Source: Kiloniella laminariae DSM 19542
GTDB taxonomy: Bacteria > Pseudomonadota > Alphaproteobacteria > Kiloniellales > Kiloniellaceae
Assembly (NCBI RefSeq): GCF_000374005.1
Contig: NZ_KB893167.1
Span: forward strand, 186,265 to 250,264
Reading direction: 5' to 3'
DNA: 64,000 nt
Part shown: in pieces, positions 17,787-30,722 of the stretch
Position numbering within the stretch: position 1 is the first letter of the stretch
Layout of the letters: every line of letters starts with the position of its first letter
Notes under the pieces: generated by a model
Seen by the model: only the letters and a program-made list of their open reading frames with translations
Told to the model about the DNA's origin: nothing
Databases searched by the model: none
Position numbers and translations under genes: made by a program

Positions 17787-19013
17787 ATGACGAAAGCAGC
17801 TGTTGTAAATACCTCTTCCCTTCAGAACACTACGGTTGATCAACAATCAGTAACCAAACCTGTCGATCAGGCCTTTGCAATCCTCAATTCTTTGACAGAT
17901 CCGGTTTTTGTAATTGATGGTGACAACAGGATTACCTTTGCGAACCAGGCGGCAGAACAGTTTTTGCACAGCAGTACGGTTGTCCTGATTGGCAGCAACC
18001 TGAACAGTCATTTTGTCGGGGATTCCCCGCTGGTCCAGCTGGTTGAGCAAACCCGAAGAGAACAGAGCTCTGTTGCTGAATATGGGGTGCGACTGGATAC
18101 CCCGCGTATTGGAAATCACCTGGTTGCACTGGTTATCTCGCCTGTTCAGGACCAAGCGGATCACTGCGTGGTTACTGTGCAGCAGCAGAGCATTGCCCGC
18201 AAAATTGACCACCAGCTGGTTCATCGTAATGCCGCCCGTTCCATAACCGCTATGGGAGCCATGCTCGCACATGAGGTGAAAAATCCTCTATCGGGGATCC
18301 GGGGGGCAGCCCAGCTTCTGGAACTTAATGCCGATGATGATGATCGCCAGCTGACACGCCTGATTTGTGATGAGGCAGACCGTATCGTCAAGCTGGTTGA
18401 TCGAATGGAGATGTTTTCCGATACGCGCCCGCTTGAGAAAACCGCGGTCAATATTCACGAGGTCCTGTCTCATGTCAGGCTTCTGGCTGAATCCGGATTT
18501 GGTCAGGGGATCCTCTTTACCGAGCGCTATGACCCTTCTTTGCCCGAGGTATATGGTAATCGGGATCTCCTGATTCAGGCATTGCTCAATCTGGTCAAAA
18601 ATTCGGCCGAGGCGATTGGTAAAAGCAGCGGGGAAATCATCATCACGACAAGTTACCAGCAAGGCGTGCGTATGCGATTGCCTGGTGGAGGTGAGCGTAT
18701 GGAATTGCCCATGCTTGTAACGGTCGAAGACAATGGCCCGGGAATTCCCGAGGACTTGCATCGCCACCTCTTTGATCCTTTTGTCTCGACCAAGGCTGGG
18801 GGCAAGGGGCTCGGTTTGGCGCTGGTATCAAAGGTGATAGAAGATCATGGTGGTGTCATCGAACTGGAAAGTGCTTCCGGTCTTACGCGTTTTTCCATAA
18901 ATCTGCCTTTGGCACCAAAGGAAATGAGAGAAGACTTTATTCTGCAAGGGAAGAGTGCTGGATCAGGAAAACGTTCCCCTGTTTCTGGTAATCAGAACAA
19001 GGATATCAACTGA
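17787..19013 (+). CDS. ntrB: nitrogen regulation sensor kinase NtrB
   Basis: A soluble kinase/phosphatase of 408 residues. A PAS domain (about 30-135) is followed by HisKA with His162 in [13 protein letters not shown] and a HATPase domain ([21 protein letters not shown]). It phosphorylates NtrC under nitrogen limitation and is controlled by PII proteins. The ATG at 17787, 1 base after dusB, is preferred over an in-frame TTG at 17757 inside dusB. The last 30 residues are a basic, low-complexity tail. Confidence 0.96.
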   Translation: MTKAAVVNTSSLQNTTVDQQSVTKPVDQAFAILNSLTDPVFVIDGDNRITFANQAAEQFLHSSTVVLIGSNLNSHFVGDSPLVQLVEQTRREQSSVAEYGVRLDTPRIGNHLVALVISPVQDQADHCVVTVQQQSIARKIDHQLVHRNAARSITAMGAMLAHEVKNPLSGIRGAAQLLELNADDDDRQLTRLICDEADRIVKLVDRMEMFSDTRPLEKTAVNIHEVLSHVRLLAESGFGQGILFTERYDPSLPEVYGNRDLLIQALLNLVKNSAEAIGKSSGEIIITTSYQQGVRMRLPGGGERMELPMLVTVEDNGPGIPEDLHRHLFDPFVSTKAGGKGLGLALVSKVIEDHGGVIELESASGLTRFSINLPLAPKEMREDFILQGKSAGSGKRSPVSGNQNKDIN

Positions 19014-19015
19014 TT

Positions 19016-20478
<1,463 letters not shown>

Positions 20479-20479
<1 letters not shown>

Positions 20480-22752
20480 TGGTTACTGACAGTCCTGCAG
20501 ACCAAACTCTCAAATCCCGGCAGGACGTCGGGAGTGATGCGATAACTCGTCCGGGTTTCTGGACACGCTTTCTTGTCTGGGCCAAACGTGTCGGGCTGGA
20601 GCGTAAACTTGCTGTTGTCCTGCTGATCAGTGCAAGCATCAGTGGGATAACCACCTTTTCAGCTCTTACGGGTGATTTATCCCAGGCCATTGATCCAAAA
20701 TCCCTGCTGTTCCTCCTCACGATGGATTTCATTCTGCTGATGGGTCTGATCGCGATTGTTGTGCGCAGGCTGGTTCTTTTGTGGATTGAACGAAAACGCG
20801 GGCTGGCTGGATCGAAACTTCATTCCCGCCTTGTTGGTCTTTTCAGTATTGTTGCCGTAACCCCAACCATCATTGTTGCTGTGGTGTCCGTGGGATTTTT
20901 TGAATATGGCTTGCAGGGCTGGTTCAATGAGAGGGTAAGCACAGCCGTTAAAGAATCTTATGCTGTTGCAGAATCTTATCTGCAGGAACATCGGCAGGGG
21001 ATAACGGCGGATGCTCTTTCCGTATCTATTGACATCAGCCAGTCGTTGAATTCTCTGACCCAAAATGAAGAACTCTTTGATGAGTTTCTTACTGATCGGG
21101 CGAACCAGCTTAATTTGACAGAGCTGGTTGTTTTTGACCAGTCAGGCCAGGTCCAAGGCAAGGCCGCCTTCAGCTTTATGTTGAATTTTTCTCCGGAAAT
21201 ACCTGAGTTTGCTATTAAAAATGCCATTAATGGCGAGGTGGTTATTCTTTCTGCTGATAATGATGACCGCGTACGGGCCCTGGTTTATCTGGGAGGGTTT
21301 GACGGGTCATTTCTTTTGGTCGGACGTCTGATTGACCCCAACATCCTGAAGCATATCGAAAGAGCGAAAAAAGCGGTTTCGCTCTATACGGATCTTGAGG
21401 GGCAACGTTCGGGCTTTGTGCTGACTTTTGCACTGATCTTCGCGATTGTTGCTCTTATGATTCTTTTGGCTTCCGTCTGGGTTGGCCTGGCTTTTTCCAA
21501 TAATCTGTCGGTTCCGATCGGTAATCTGATCGCTGCGGCTGAAAAAGTAAGAGAAGGCGATCTGGAGACCCGTGTTACCTCCAGCCAAACTGATGATGAG
21601 ATCGGGAAACTTTCCCGCACCTTTAATCTCATGACCGGGGAGTTACAACGCCAACAGCAGGAGCTTTTGCGCGCGAACAATCAGCTTGATGAACGGACGC
21701 GCTTTATCGAAGCGGTTCTGGGAGGGGTCACCGCAGGGGTTATCGGGTTGAATGTAGAGGGGGTTATTACTCTGCCAAACCGTTCTGCTTCTGCTTTTTT
21801 TGCGGAACATATCGAAGAGCTTCGGGGCAAGCCAATTTCTGCTGTCATGCCTGAAGTAACCGAACTTGTAAATGAAGCCCGGGATCGTCCCTTGCGCCCT
21901 GTGGAAAAGCATCTTCCCTATATCCAGGAAAATGGCAACCAGCGTACGCTTCTTGTCAGGACTGTCGCTGAACTGGGCGATGATTTTGAAATCATCGGGT
22001 TTGTGATTACTTTTGATGACATTACTGAACTTGTTTCTGCCCAGAGAAAAGCAGCCTGGTCGGATGTTGCGCGGCGTATTGCGCATGAAATTAAAAATCC
22101 GTTGACCCCGATACAGCTTTCGGCAGAGCGGTTAAAGCGCAAGTATCTGAAGGAAATTGAAAGCGACAAGGAGACTTTCATCCTTTGCACCGATACGATC
22201 GTACGTCATGTTACGGATATTGGTCGAATGGTCAGCGAATTTTCTTCCTTTGCGAGAATGCCTGTGCCGGTAATGACAGATACCAGCCTGACCAAGATGA
22301 TGAAGGAAGCTGTTTTCCTCCATGATACATCCCAGAGTTCTATTCGTTATGAAACCAATCTTCCTGATCAGGAGATTATCCATTCATGTGATCCGGAACA
22401 GGTCAACCGGGCATTGACGAACCTGTTGTTGAATGCAGCTGAATCTATCGAAGGAAAAATAGAAGAGAATCCTGCTGATGACTCGGCGGTGATTTCTTTG
22501 ACCTTGCACCAAAGTGAAAACCGAACCACCATCACCATCGCTGATACCGGAAAAGGACTTCCTGCAGGCAACAGAGAGCAGCTGACCGAACCTTATGTTA
22601 CCAATAGAGTGAAGGGAACAGGGTTAGGACTGGCAATTGTGAAGAAAATTATGGAGGACCACGGAGGCTACCTTGTTCTTGATGATAATTTCGATCAAAA
22701 TGGCAAGGTGATTGGTGCCCGGGTACAACTGATTTTCCCTGATAAAGCGTAG
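20479..22752 (+). CDS. ntrY: membrane sensor histidine kinase NtrY
   Basis: A large membrane kinase of 757 residues. Two or three helices near 45-110 and another near 130-150 precede a periplasmic region (about 155-310), a further helix (about 316-340), HAMP (about 345-395), PAS (about 405-510), HisKA with RIAHEIKNPLTP, and HATPase (IADTGKGLP, GTGLGLAIVKKI). NtrY-NtrX responds to nitrogen and, in some alphaproteobacteria, to redox state. Coupled to ntrC by start-stop overlap. Confidence 0.95.
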
Positions 22753-22795
22753 CGCTCGTTCACTCTTGTTTTAACTTCTGAGCAGTAGACAATTC

Positions 22796-24187
22796 ATGGC
22801 ACGTGACATTCTGATCGTCGATGATGAAGCAGATATCAGGATGGCCCTTAGAGGCATCCTGGAAGATGAGGGCTATTCAGTTCGTGAGGCCGCCAATAGC
22901 CAGACAGCACTAGATGCAATTCACTCTCGGAAACCCAGCCTTGTTGTCCTTGATATCTGGCTTAACAATTCGGAGCTTGACGGGATTGGCATTCTTGAGG
23001 CGATCAAGCATGACTATCGGGATTTGCCTGTGATTATGATGTCCGGTCACGGGACAATCGAGACTGCCGTGAGCGCGATCAAAATCGGGGCGTATGATTT
23101 TGTCGAAAAGCCCTTCAAGTCTGACCGTTTGCTCCTGATCATCAATCGGGCGCTTGAAATATCCGATCTTCGCCGGGAGAATGAGCGTTTGAAGGTCCGG
23201 GCTGCGGTCCAGTCCTCCCTTATTGGGACTTCAGTTCCGGTCCAGCACCTGCAGCAGGCTCTGGATAAAGTGGCACCGACCGGCAGCCGCGTGCTGATCA
23301 CAGGCCCGGCAGGAGCAGGAAAAGAAGTGGTTGCACGACAGTTGCACCAGCAGTCCAAACGGGGAAGTGGCCCTTTTGTTGCCCTGAATTGTGCAACCAT
23401 GCATCCGGACCGGCTGGAAAGCGAACTCTTTGGTACTGAAATCAAGGGAGAAAGCGGCGAGGTATCCATTCACGTTGGTACCTTTGAACAGGCCCATGGA
23501 GGAACCCTTCTGCTGGATGAGGTGGCTGATATGCCGCTTGAAACCCAGGGGAAGATTGTTCGTGTTCTGCAGGAGCAGGCCTTTTCCAGGGTGGGGGGGG
23601 ATGTTCTGGTCGAAGTTGATGTTCGGGTAATTGCTGCGACAAACAAGGATCTTCAGGCCATGATTGCGGCAGGTCAATTCAGAGAAGATCTTTTCTATCG
23701 ATTGAATGTCGTTCCTCTTAATATTCCTGCTCTAAAGGAGCGGCGGGAGGATATTCCCTTGCTCGTTGAGTATTTCATGGATCTTGCCGCCCAGACCAAT
23801 GGCATGGCATCCCGCCCCCTGGCCCAGGATGCCATGACGTCGCTTCAGGCTTATGACTGGCCAGGGAATGTGCGGCAACTGCGCAATGTCATTGACTGGT
23901 TGCTGATCATGGCACCGGGCGAGGGTGGCAGCACAATCTCTGCTGATATGATGCCGCCTGATATAGGATCAATTTCACCTTCTGTTCGTTCAGGTGAGGC
24001 AGGACAAGAAGATCTGATGTCGCTGTCTTTAAGGGACGCGCGCGAACTTTTCGAAAAGCGCTATCTTGAAGCCCAGATACTCAGATTTGGTGGAAATATC
24101 TCGAAAACATCTACCTTTATTGGTATGGAACGATCCGCACTCCATCGCAAACTCCGGACTCTCGGTATCTCGACAGACCGTGGTTGA
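22796..24187 (+). CDS. ntrX: response regulator NtrX, AAA+ domain lacking GAFTGA
   Basis: A 463-residue NtrC-family regulator: receiver (Asp9-10, Asp53 in VVLDIWLNNSE), AAA+ domain with Walker A GPAGAGKE and LLLDEVADMP, and a C-terminal helix-turn-helix (ISKTSTFIGMERSALHRKL). Where NtrC has GAFTGA, this protein reads LFGTEIKGESGEVSIHVG, so the sigma-54 contact loop is missing. It probably regulates without sigma-54 remodelling. It is 43 bases after ntrY and forms the cognate pair. Confidence 0.94.
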   Translation: MARDILIVDDEADIRMALRGILEDEGYSVREAANSQTALDAIHSRKPSLVVLDIWLNNSELDGIGILEAIKHDYRDLPVIMMSGHGTIETAVSAIKIGAYDFVEKPFKSDRLLLIINRALEISDLRRENERLKVRAAVQSSLIGTSVPVQHLQQALDKVAPTGSRVLITGPAGAGKEVVARQLHQQSKRGSGPFVALNCATMHPDRLESELFGTEIKGESGEVSIHVGTFEQAHGGTLLLDEVADMPLETQGKIVRVLQEQAFSRVGGDVLVEVDVRVIAATNKDLQAMIAAGQFREDLFYRLNVVPLNIPALKERREDIPLLVEYFMDLAAQTNGMASRPLAQDAMTSLQAYDWPGNVRQLRNVIDWLLIMAPGEGGSTISADMMPPDIGSISPSVRSGEAGQEDLMSLSLRDARELFEKRYLEAQILRFGGNISKTSTFIGMERSALHRKLRTLGISTDRG

Positions 24188-24214
24188 TCTGATCCAGGAA
24201 GTTAGGAACCCGTT

Positions 24215-25591
24215 ATGAAAGTTGTGATTTGTGGCGCTGGCCAGGTCGGGTTTAATATTGCCCGCTATCTTGCCAGTGAGAACGCCGACATCACTGTTAT
24301 TGATCGCGATCCGGCTCTGATCGACAAGATCACGGACTCTCTTGATGTCAAAGGTGTTCTCGGTTTTGCTTCGCACCCGAATATTCTTGAAAAAGCCGGT
24401 GCCTCTGACGCGGACATGATTATCGCTGTGACACACGCTGACGAGGTGAACATGGTTGCCTGCCAGATTTGCCATTCGCTTTTCGACGTTCCGACCAAGA
24501 TTGCCCGTATTCGCGAACAAAACTATCTCGATCCGCTGTGGTCTGATCTCTTTACCCGCGACCATATGCCGATTGATGTGATTATTTCGCCTGAAATTGA
24601 AGTTGCAGAAGCGATAGAGCGCCGGTTGCAAATTCCGGGGGCTTTTGATGTTTACCCGCTGGCGGACGGGAAGGTAAGCCTGATCGGAGTTCACTGTACT
24701 GAAGAAACACCGATTATTCATACGCCGCTACGACAACTGACCGAACTGTTCCCGACCCTCAATGTTGTTGTGGTTGGAATATCTCGGCAGGGCAGGGGGT
24801 TTGTACCAACACCAGATGATGAATTGCGTCCTGGGGATGACATCTATCTTGTGCTGGATCATGCGCATCTGAACCGGACGATGGATGCTTTTGGACATTC
24901 CGAGACTGAGGCCAGACGTGTGGTCATTATTGGTGGAGGCAACATCGGGCTTTACCTTGCCAAGACGATGGAAGAAAAACACCCCCAGGTGAAACTCAAG
25001 CTTATCGAGCTTGATAAAAAACGTGCTGAATTTGTTGCGCGATCCTTGAAAAAAACCGTGGTCATACACGGGGACTCGCTGGATGCAGAAATACTTAATG
25101 AGGTAAATATATCGACCACGGAAACCATTGTTGCTGTTACTAACGATGATGAAGTCAATATCCTGACATCTCTGCTGGCCAAAAGACATGGCTGTCGCCG
25201 GGCGGTAACCCTGATCAATACAACATCCTATACACCCCTCATCAGTACTCTGGGAATTGATACGGTCGTCAATCCACGCAGCATTACTGTTTCAAATATT
25301 CTCCAGCATGTTCGGCGGGGGCGTATTCGTTCTGTTCACACGATTGCGGACGGGTTTGGCGAGGTGATTGAGGCCGAAGCACTTGAGACTTCCAGTTTGG
25401 TCGGCGTTCCTTTGCGGGATGCCAAATTGCCCTCTGGCGTGATTGTCGGGGCGATTGTCCGAGATGGGGAAGTCATTATACCTCGTGGAGAGACCGTCGT
25501 TCGGTCCCAGGATCTGGTGGTGATCTTCTCTTCGGCCGAAGACGTGAAGAAAATTGAAAAACTCTTTGCTGTTAAGCTGGAGTTTTTCTAA
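24215..25591 (+). CDS. trkA: Trk potassium uptake regulatory protein TrkA
   Basis: A 458-residue peripheral membrane protein made of two RCK halves. Each begins with a Rossmann NAD-binding motif (GAGQVGFNIARYLAS at 6-20; GGGNIGLYLAKTME near 233) and ends with a TrkA-C ligand domain; the typical SILQH-like NILQHVRRGRI is present near 363. It gates the TrkH channel, which is not in this window. The location after ntrX is common in alphaproteobacteria. Confidence 0.95.
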   Translation: MKVVICGAGQVGFNIARYLASENADITVIDRDPALIDKITDSLDVKGVLGFASHPNILEKAGASDADMIIAVTHADEVNMVACQICHSLFDVPTKIARIREQNYLDPLWSDLFTRDHMPIDVIISPEIEVAEAIERRLQIPGAFDVYPLADGKVSLIGVHCTEETPIIHTPLRQLTELFPTLNVVVVGISRQGRGFVPTPDDELRPGDDIYLVLDHAHLNRTMDAFGHSETEARRVVIIGGGNIGLYLAKTMEEKHPQVKLKLIELDKKRAEFVARSLKKTVVIHGDSLDAEILNEVNISTTETIVAVTNDDEVNILTSLLAKRHGCRRAVTLINTTSYTPLISTLGIDTVVNPRSITVSNILQHVRRGRIRSVHTIADGFGEVIEAEALETSSLVGVPLRDAKLPSGVIVGAIVRDGEVIIPRGETVVRSQDLVVIFSSAEDVKKIEKLFAVKLEFF

Positions 25592-25704
25592 AGCGTACTT
25601 TTTTGGGGAAGGTCGGCTTCAGCCCAATTTGTGCCTGAATTTTCTGATTTAAAAGTAATTTACGGCTGCAGATCAGATACGTATTTGAAAGATATATTGT
25701 TGCG

Positions 25705-26352
25705 ATGACTCATATTTTACCCAAGGCGATGATTTTTGACTGGGATAACACCCTGATTGACAGCTGGGTGATCATTCATCACGCACTGTCTGTGACTTTT
25801 CAGGAAATGGGGATGACACCCTGGAGCCTCGATGAAGCAAAAGACCGGGTCCGGGCATCGGCCAGAGACAGTTTCCCGGCAATTTTTGGCAAGGATACAG
25901 AAGTTGCGACCCGAATTTTCTATAACACCTATGAGGCAAGTCATCTCGACGTTCTTACGCCGCTGAGCGGCGCAAGGGAGTTACTGGATCTGGCGCGTGT
26001 AAAGGGAATATATCTCGCGGTTGTCAGTAACAAACAGGGACGTATTTTGAGAAAAGAAGCCGAACATCTTGGCTGGAGTAGTCTCTTTGGTCAGTTGATT
26101 GGTGCTACAGATGCCCCAAAAGACAAACCGGACCCCTATGTTGTTGAGCTTGCCCTGAAAGAAAGCGGCCTTTCTGCCGGCAAGGATGTGTGGTTTGTTG
26201 GAGATACAGATATTGATCTGATCTGCGCACATAATGCCCAGTGTTATCCGGTTCTGGTACGGCCTGAGCCCCCGGCTGTCGGAGAGTTCCTGGGGCATGC
26301 CCCGTCACAGTATGTTTCTTCTTGTGATGAACTCAAAGAGTTACTTCTGTGA
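25705..26352 (+). CDS. HAD-superfamily phosphatase (phosphoglycolate phosphatase-like)
   Basis: A 215-residue hydrolase with HAD motif I FDWDNTLIDS (Asp10 nucleophile, Asp12), motif II VVSNK, motif III KDKPDP and motif IV GDTDIDL. The helical cap lies between motifs I and II (subclass IA), as in Gph. No partner gene defines the substrate. It lies between trkA and hfq. Confidence 0.88.
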   Translation: MTHILPKAMIFDWDNTLIDSWVIIHHALSVTFQEMGMTPWSLDEAKDRVRASARDSFPAIFGKDTEVATRIFYNTYEASHLDVLTPLSGARELLDLARVKGIYLAVVSNKQGRILRKEAEHLGWSSLFGQLIGATDAPKDKPDPYVVELALKESGLSAGKDVWFVGDTDIDLICAHNAQCYPVLVRPEPPAVGEFLGHAPSQYVSSCDELKELLL

Positions 26353-26515
26353 ATCGTTTGCGCCTTTTCTTCGGTGATTGACGATGGGGGGTTGTAATTC
26401 CCTGCTAGAATGCTAAAGAATCTCACATGCCTGTCTTTGGTGGGCATAACCCCAAAAGCTAACAAGACAAACCAATAAAAACACCCAAGAAAAAAACAAA
26501 AGGGGATTACACGCG

Positions 26516-26776
26516 ATGGCCGCGGAAAAATCACAGAACGTACAGGATGTTTTCCTGAATACGATTCGCAAAAACAAAGTCCCGGTAACGGTCTTTTTGG
26601 TCAATGGTGTCAAATTACAAGGTATTATTTCCTGGTTTGACAACTTCTCGGTTTTGCTACGACGTGATGCGCATGCGCAGCTCGTATACAAACACGCAAT
26701 TTCCACAATCATGCCTGCGACACCAGTTCAGCTCTTTGACCCTGTTAAAGAAGAAGAAGCTGGAGCCGCATCTTGA
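26516..26776 (+). CDS. hfq: RNA chaperone Hfq
   Basis: An 86-residue Sm-like protein with the Sm1 region [20 protein letters not shown] and the Sm2 motif [10 protein letters not shown]. It forms hexamers that pair small RNAs with messages. AAGGGGA precedes the start. It is 26 bases ahead of hflX, a classical pair. The 163-base gap upstream presumably holds its promoter. Confidence 0.97.
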   Translation: MAAEKSQNVQDVFLNTIRKNKVPVTVFLVNGVKLQGIISWFDNFSVLLRRDAHAQLVYKHAISTIMPATPVQLFDPVKEEEAGAAS

Positions 26777-26802
26777 CCCATCAGGGGTTGGTTGAAATAT
26801 AG

Positions 26803-28131
26803 ATGGCTTCTCAGCAAAATGATGATGGCGTGGACCGTGATACAAGGGTCCGCGCCATTGTGCTTCACCCCGAGCTCAAAAAGGGGCGTAAATCTTCACG
26901 GTCTGCGGAAGCGCGTCTTGAAGAGGCCTATGGTCTTGCCTTGGCAATTGACCTTGATATTCGGCTGCAGGAGGTCGTAGCTGTCGCCCGCCCCAAACCT
27001 GCAACGCTATTGGGGTCCGGGGTCATTGAAAAGTTCCATGACTTTATCAAGACAGAGGAAATCGAGGTTGTTATCGTCGATACCTCTCTTACGCCAGCCC
27101 AGCAAAGAAATCTGGAGCGTGCCTGGCATGCCAAGGTTATAGACAGAACTGGCCTTATTCTCGAGATTTTTGGCGAAAGGGCCAGAACCAAGGAAGGCAA
27201 GCTGCAGGTTGATCTTGCCCAGTTGAGCTATCAGCGTTCCCGGCTTGTTCGCTCCTGGACCCACCTTGAACGGCAACGTGGGGGAGCAGGTTTCATGGGC
27301 GGGCCGGGTGAACGGCAGATCGAGATTGACCGCCGCTTGATTGACGAGAAAATCATTCGTCTGAAGGCAGACCTTGAACTTGTCAAAAAAACCCGTGAAC
27401 TGCACCGTTCCGCCCGGAAAAAGGTTTCCTGTCCCGTCGTTTCTCTTGTTGGTTATACCAACGCGGGGAAATCTACTCTGTTTAACCGTTTGACGAACTC
27501 GGATGTCTTTGCCCAGGATTTGCTTTTTGCCACGCTGGATCCAACCATGCGGCGGGTAACTCTACCCTCGGGCAAGGAGATCATTCTCTCGGATACGGTC
27601 GGGTTTATCTCGGAGCTTCCGACAACTCTTATTGCTTCTTTCAGGGCGACCCTTGAAGAGGTGCGTGAAGCGAACATCCTTATTCATGTCAGGGATATGT
27701 CGCATGAGGATACCGAGGCGCAGAAGGATGATGTCAAAGCTGTTTTAACCGGACTGGATTTGGATTCCGAAATTCAGGATTCCATGCTTGAAATCTGGAA
27801 CAAATCGGATCTTCTTTCGGAAGAAGCCAGGATCGCTCTGGGCATACAGGCCGAGCATAACGAACTGACAATGCTCTGTTCGGCGGTAACTGGACAGGGG
27901 TGTTCTGAACTTCTGCTCAAGATTGACGAGATCCTGCAAACGCAGGATCAGGTGGTTGAATTCGATATTTCCTATCAGAATGGCGCTGCCCTTTCCTGGC
28001 TTCATGAACATGGTGAGGTTCTGGAACAGGAGCATCATGAAGAGGGGGTGAGGATATCTCTTTCAATTTCCCAGGCAGAGATGGACAAGTTTGAAAGTAA
28101 GTTCCGTATTCCGCATCTGGGCAAGGAATAA
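26803..28131 (+). CDS. hflX: ribosome-associated GTPase HflX
   Basis: A 442-residue GTPase. The N-terminal HflX domain (about 25-195) contains GSGVIEKFHDF and the GGPGERQIEIDRR linker; the G domain has Walker A GYTNAGKST near 215, DTVGFISELP, and NKSD near 327. HflX rescues or splits stalled ribosomes under stress. It follows hfq directly; HflK/C are not nearby. Confidence 0.96.
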   Translation: MASQQNDDGVDRDTRVRAIVLHPELKKGRKSSRSAEARLEEAYGLALAIDLDIRLQEVVAVARPKPATLLGSGVIEKFHDFIKTEEIEVVIVDTSLTPAQQRNLERAWHAKVIDRTGLILEIFGERARTKEGKLQVDLAQLSYQRSRLVRSWTHLERQRGGAGFMGGPGERQIEIDRRLIDEKIIRLKADLELVKKTRELHRSARKKVSCPVVSLVGYTNAGKSTLFNRLTNSDVFAQDLLFATLDPTMRRVTLPSGKEIILSDTVGFISELPTTLIASFRATLEEVREANILIHVRDMSHEDTEAQKDDVKAVLTGLDLDSEIQDSMLEIWNKSDLLSEEARIALGIQAEHNELTMLCSAVTGQGCSELLLKIDEILQTQDQVVEFDISYQNGAALSWLHEHGEVLEQEHHEEGVRISLSISQAEMDKFESKFRIPHLGKE

Positions 28132-28173
28132 GCCGGATTTTCCATTTTTTGAGATGTTTTTTTATGTCTCGAG

Positions 28174-28202
28174 TTGACATCCGGCACCCCTCATCCTATA
28201 TC
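28174..28202 (+). promoter_or_regulatory. groESL promoter
   Basis: A TTGACA -35 (28174-28179) and a TATATC -10 (28197-28202) are separated by 17 bases and lie directly upstream of the CIRCE element. The spacing fits both housekeeping and alphaproteobacterial heat-shock sigma factors. Confidence 0.7.
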
Positions 28203-28206
28203 GCTG

Positions 28207-28233
28207 TTAGCACTCATCAAGCGAGAGTGCTAA
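28207..28233. promoter_or_regulatory. CIRCE operator for HrcA
   Basis: TTAGCACTC (28207-28215), a 9-base spacer, then GAGTGCTAA (28225-28233): an exact match to the CIRCE consensus. It overlaps the predicted transcription start, so HrcA would repress groESL. hrcA itself is not in the window. Confidence 0.95.
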
Positions 28234-28303
28234 CAATTAAAAAAACTCTCGCTGTTGTGTGTCCGAAATTCAATTTTAATCCCACTCTGGATGGAGCTAA
28301 TCC

Positions 28304-28591
28304 ATGAACTTTAAGCCTCTTCACGATCGTGTCGTAGTTGAGCCACTGGACCAGGAAGAAAAAACTTCCGGCGGCATCATCATTCCTGACACTGCAAAAG
28401 AAAAACCAATGCAGGGTAAAGTAACTGCCGTTGGTACTGGCTCTCGTGGCGAAGATGGTAAAGTTGTTCCACTCGACGTTAAAGAGGGCGACACCGTCCT
28501 TTATGGAAAATGGTCCGGTACCGAAGTCAAGCTTGGCGGCAAAACACTGCTGATCATGCGTGAGTCCGACATTATGGGCATCCTTCAGTAA
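28304..28591 (+). CDS. groES: co-chaperonin GroES
   Basis: A 95-residue subunit with the mobile loop [18 protein letters not shown] (about 18-35) and the family start [12 protein letters not shown]. Seven copies cap GroEL. It is 31 bases ahead of groEL under the CIRCE-controlled promoter. Codon use differs from the neighbours in the direction expected of highly expressed genes. Confidence 0.98.
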   Translation: MNFKPLHDRVVVEPLDQEEKTSGGIIIPDTAKEKPMQGKVTAVGTGSRGEDGKVVPLDVKEGDTVLYGKWSGTEVKLGGKTLLIMRESDIMGILQ

Positions 28592-28616
28592 ATCTGGATC
28601 CGAGTTTAAGGAATAG

Positions 28617-30278
<1,662 letters not shown>

Positions 30279-30307
30279 GCCTGCCAGACCAGACGTTCAC
30301 GTTATTG

Positions 30308-30341
30308 GAAAGGGAGGCTTCGGCCTCCCTTTCTTTATTTT
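30308..30341 (+). terminator. groESL terminator
   Basis: A perfect 11-bp stem (30308-30318 and 30323-30333) closed by a TTCG tetraloop and followed by TTTATTTT is a textbook intrinsic terminator. Confidence 0.92.
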
Positions 30342-30369
30342 GTGCCCTAATTTGACCAAAAGCAGAAAC

Positions 30370-30669
30370 TCAAATATCAGGAATATGTTTTCCTGTACCA
30401 TCTCCTGCAGCTCGCCATTTTCGTGCCCGGTTTGTCGCCATTTTTCTGTTGATCTCTTCTGAAAATGTGAGGTCATACTGCGCAAGCAACCTCTTCAAAA
30501 GGATGACAACATCAGCTGTTTCCTTGCCGATTTCGCTTTTGTCACCAGTTTTGACCGCCTCAAGTAATTCGGTCATCTCCTGCATGGCTCTGGTGACGAG
30601 CTTGACGGGATCGTCTACAGGGCCAAATGTTTCCTCTGCCCAAAGACATATACTTTTCTGGGTCTCCAT
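30370..30669 (-). CDS. MazG-like nucleotide pyrophosphohydrolase
   Basis: A 99-residue all-alpha NTP pyrophosphohydrolase. EMTELLEAV (about 31-39) and KETADVVILLKRL (about 49-61) give the ExxE and ExxD metal-binding motifs of the MazG/dUTPase-2 superfamily. These enzymes hydrolyse (deoxy)nucleoside triphosphates to monophosphates, clearing damaged or excess nucleotides. It ends convergent to groEL and lies downstream of umuDC on the same strand, which would suit a pool-cleaning role. The substrate is unknown. Confidence 0.8.
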   Translation of the reverse strand: METQKSICLWAEETFGPVDDPVKLVTRAMQEMTELLEAVKTGDKSEIGKETADVVILLKRLLAQYDLTFSEEINRKMATNRARKWRAAGDGTGKHIPDI

Positions 30670-30722
30670 CTGGTTCCTTTCAATACAAATAAGTTGAGAA
30701 CAATCAACTGACCTACACCGTT

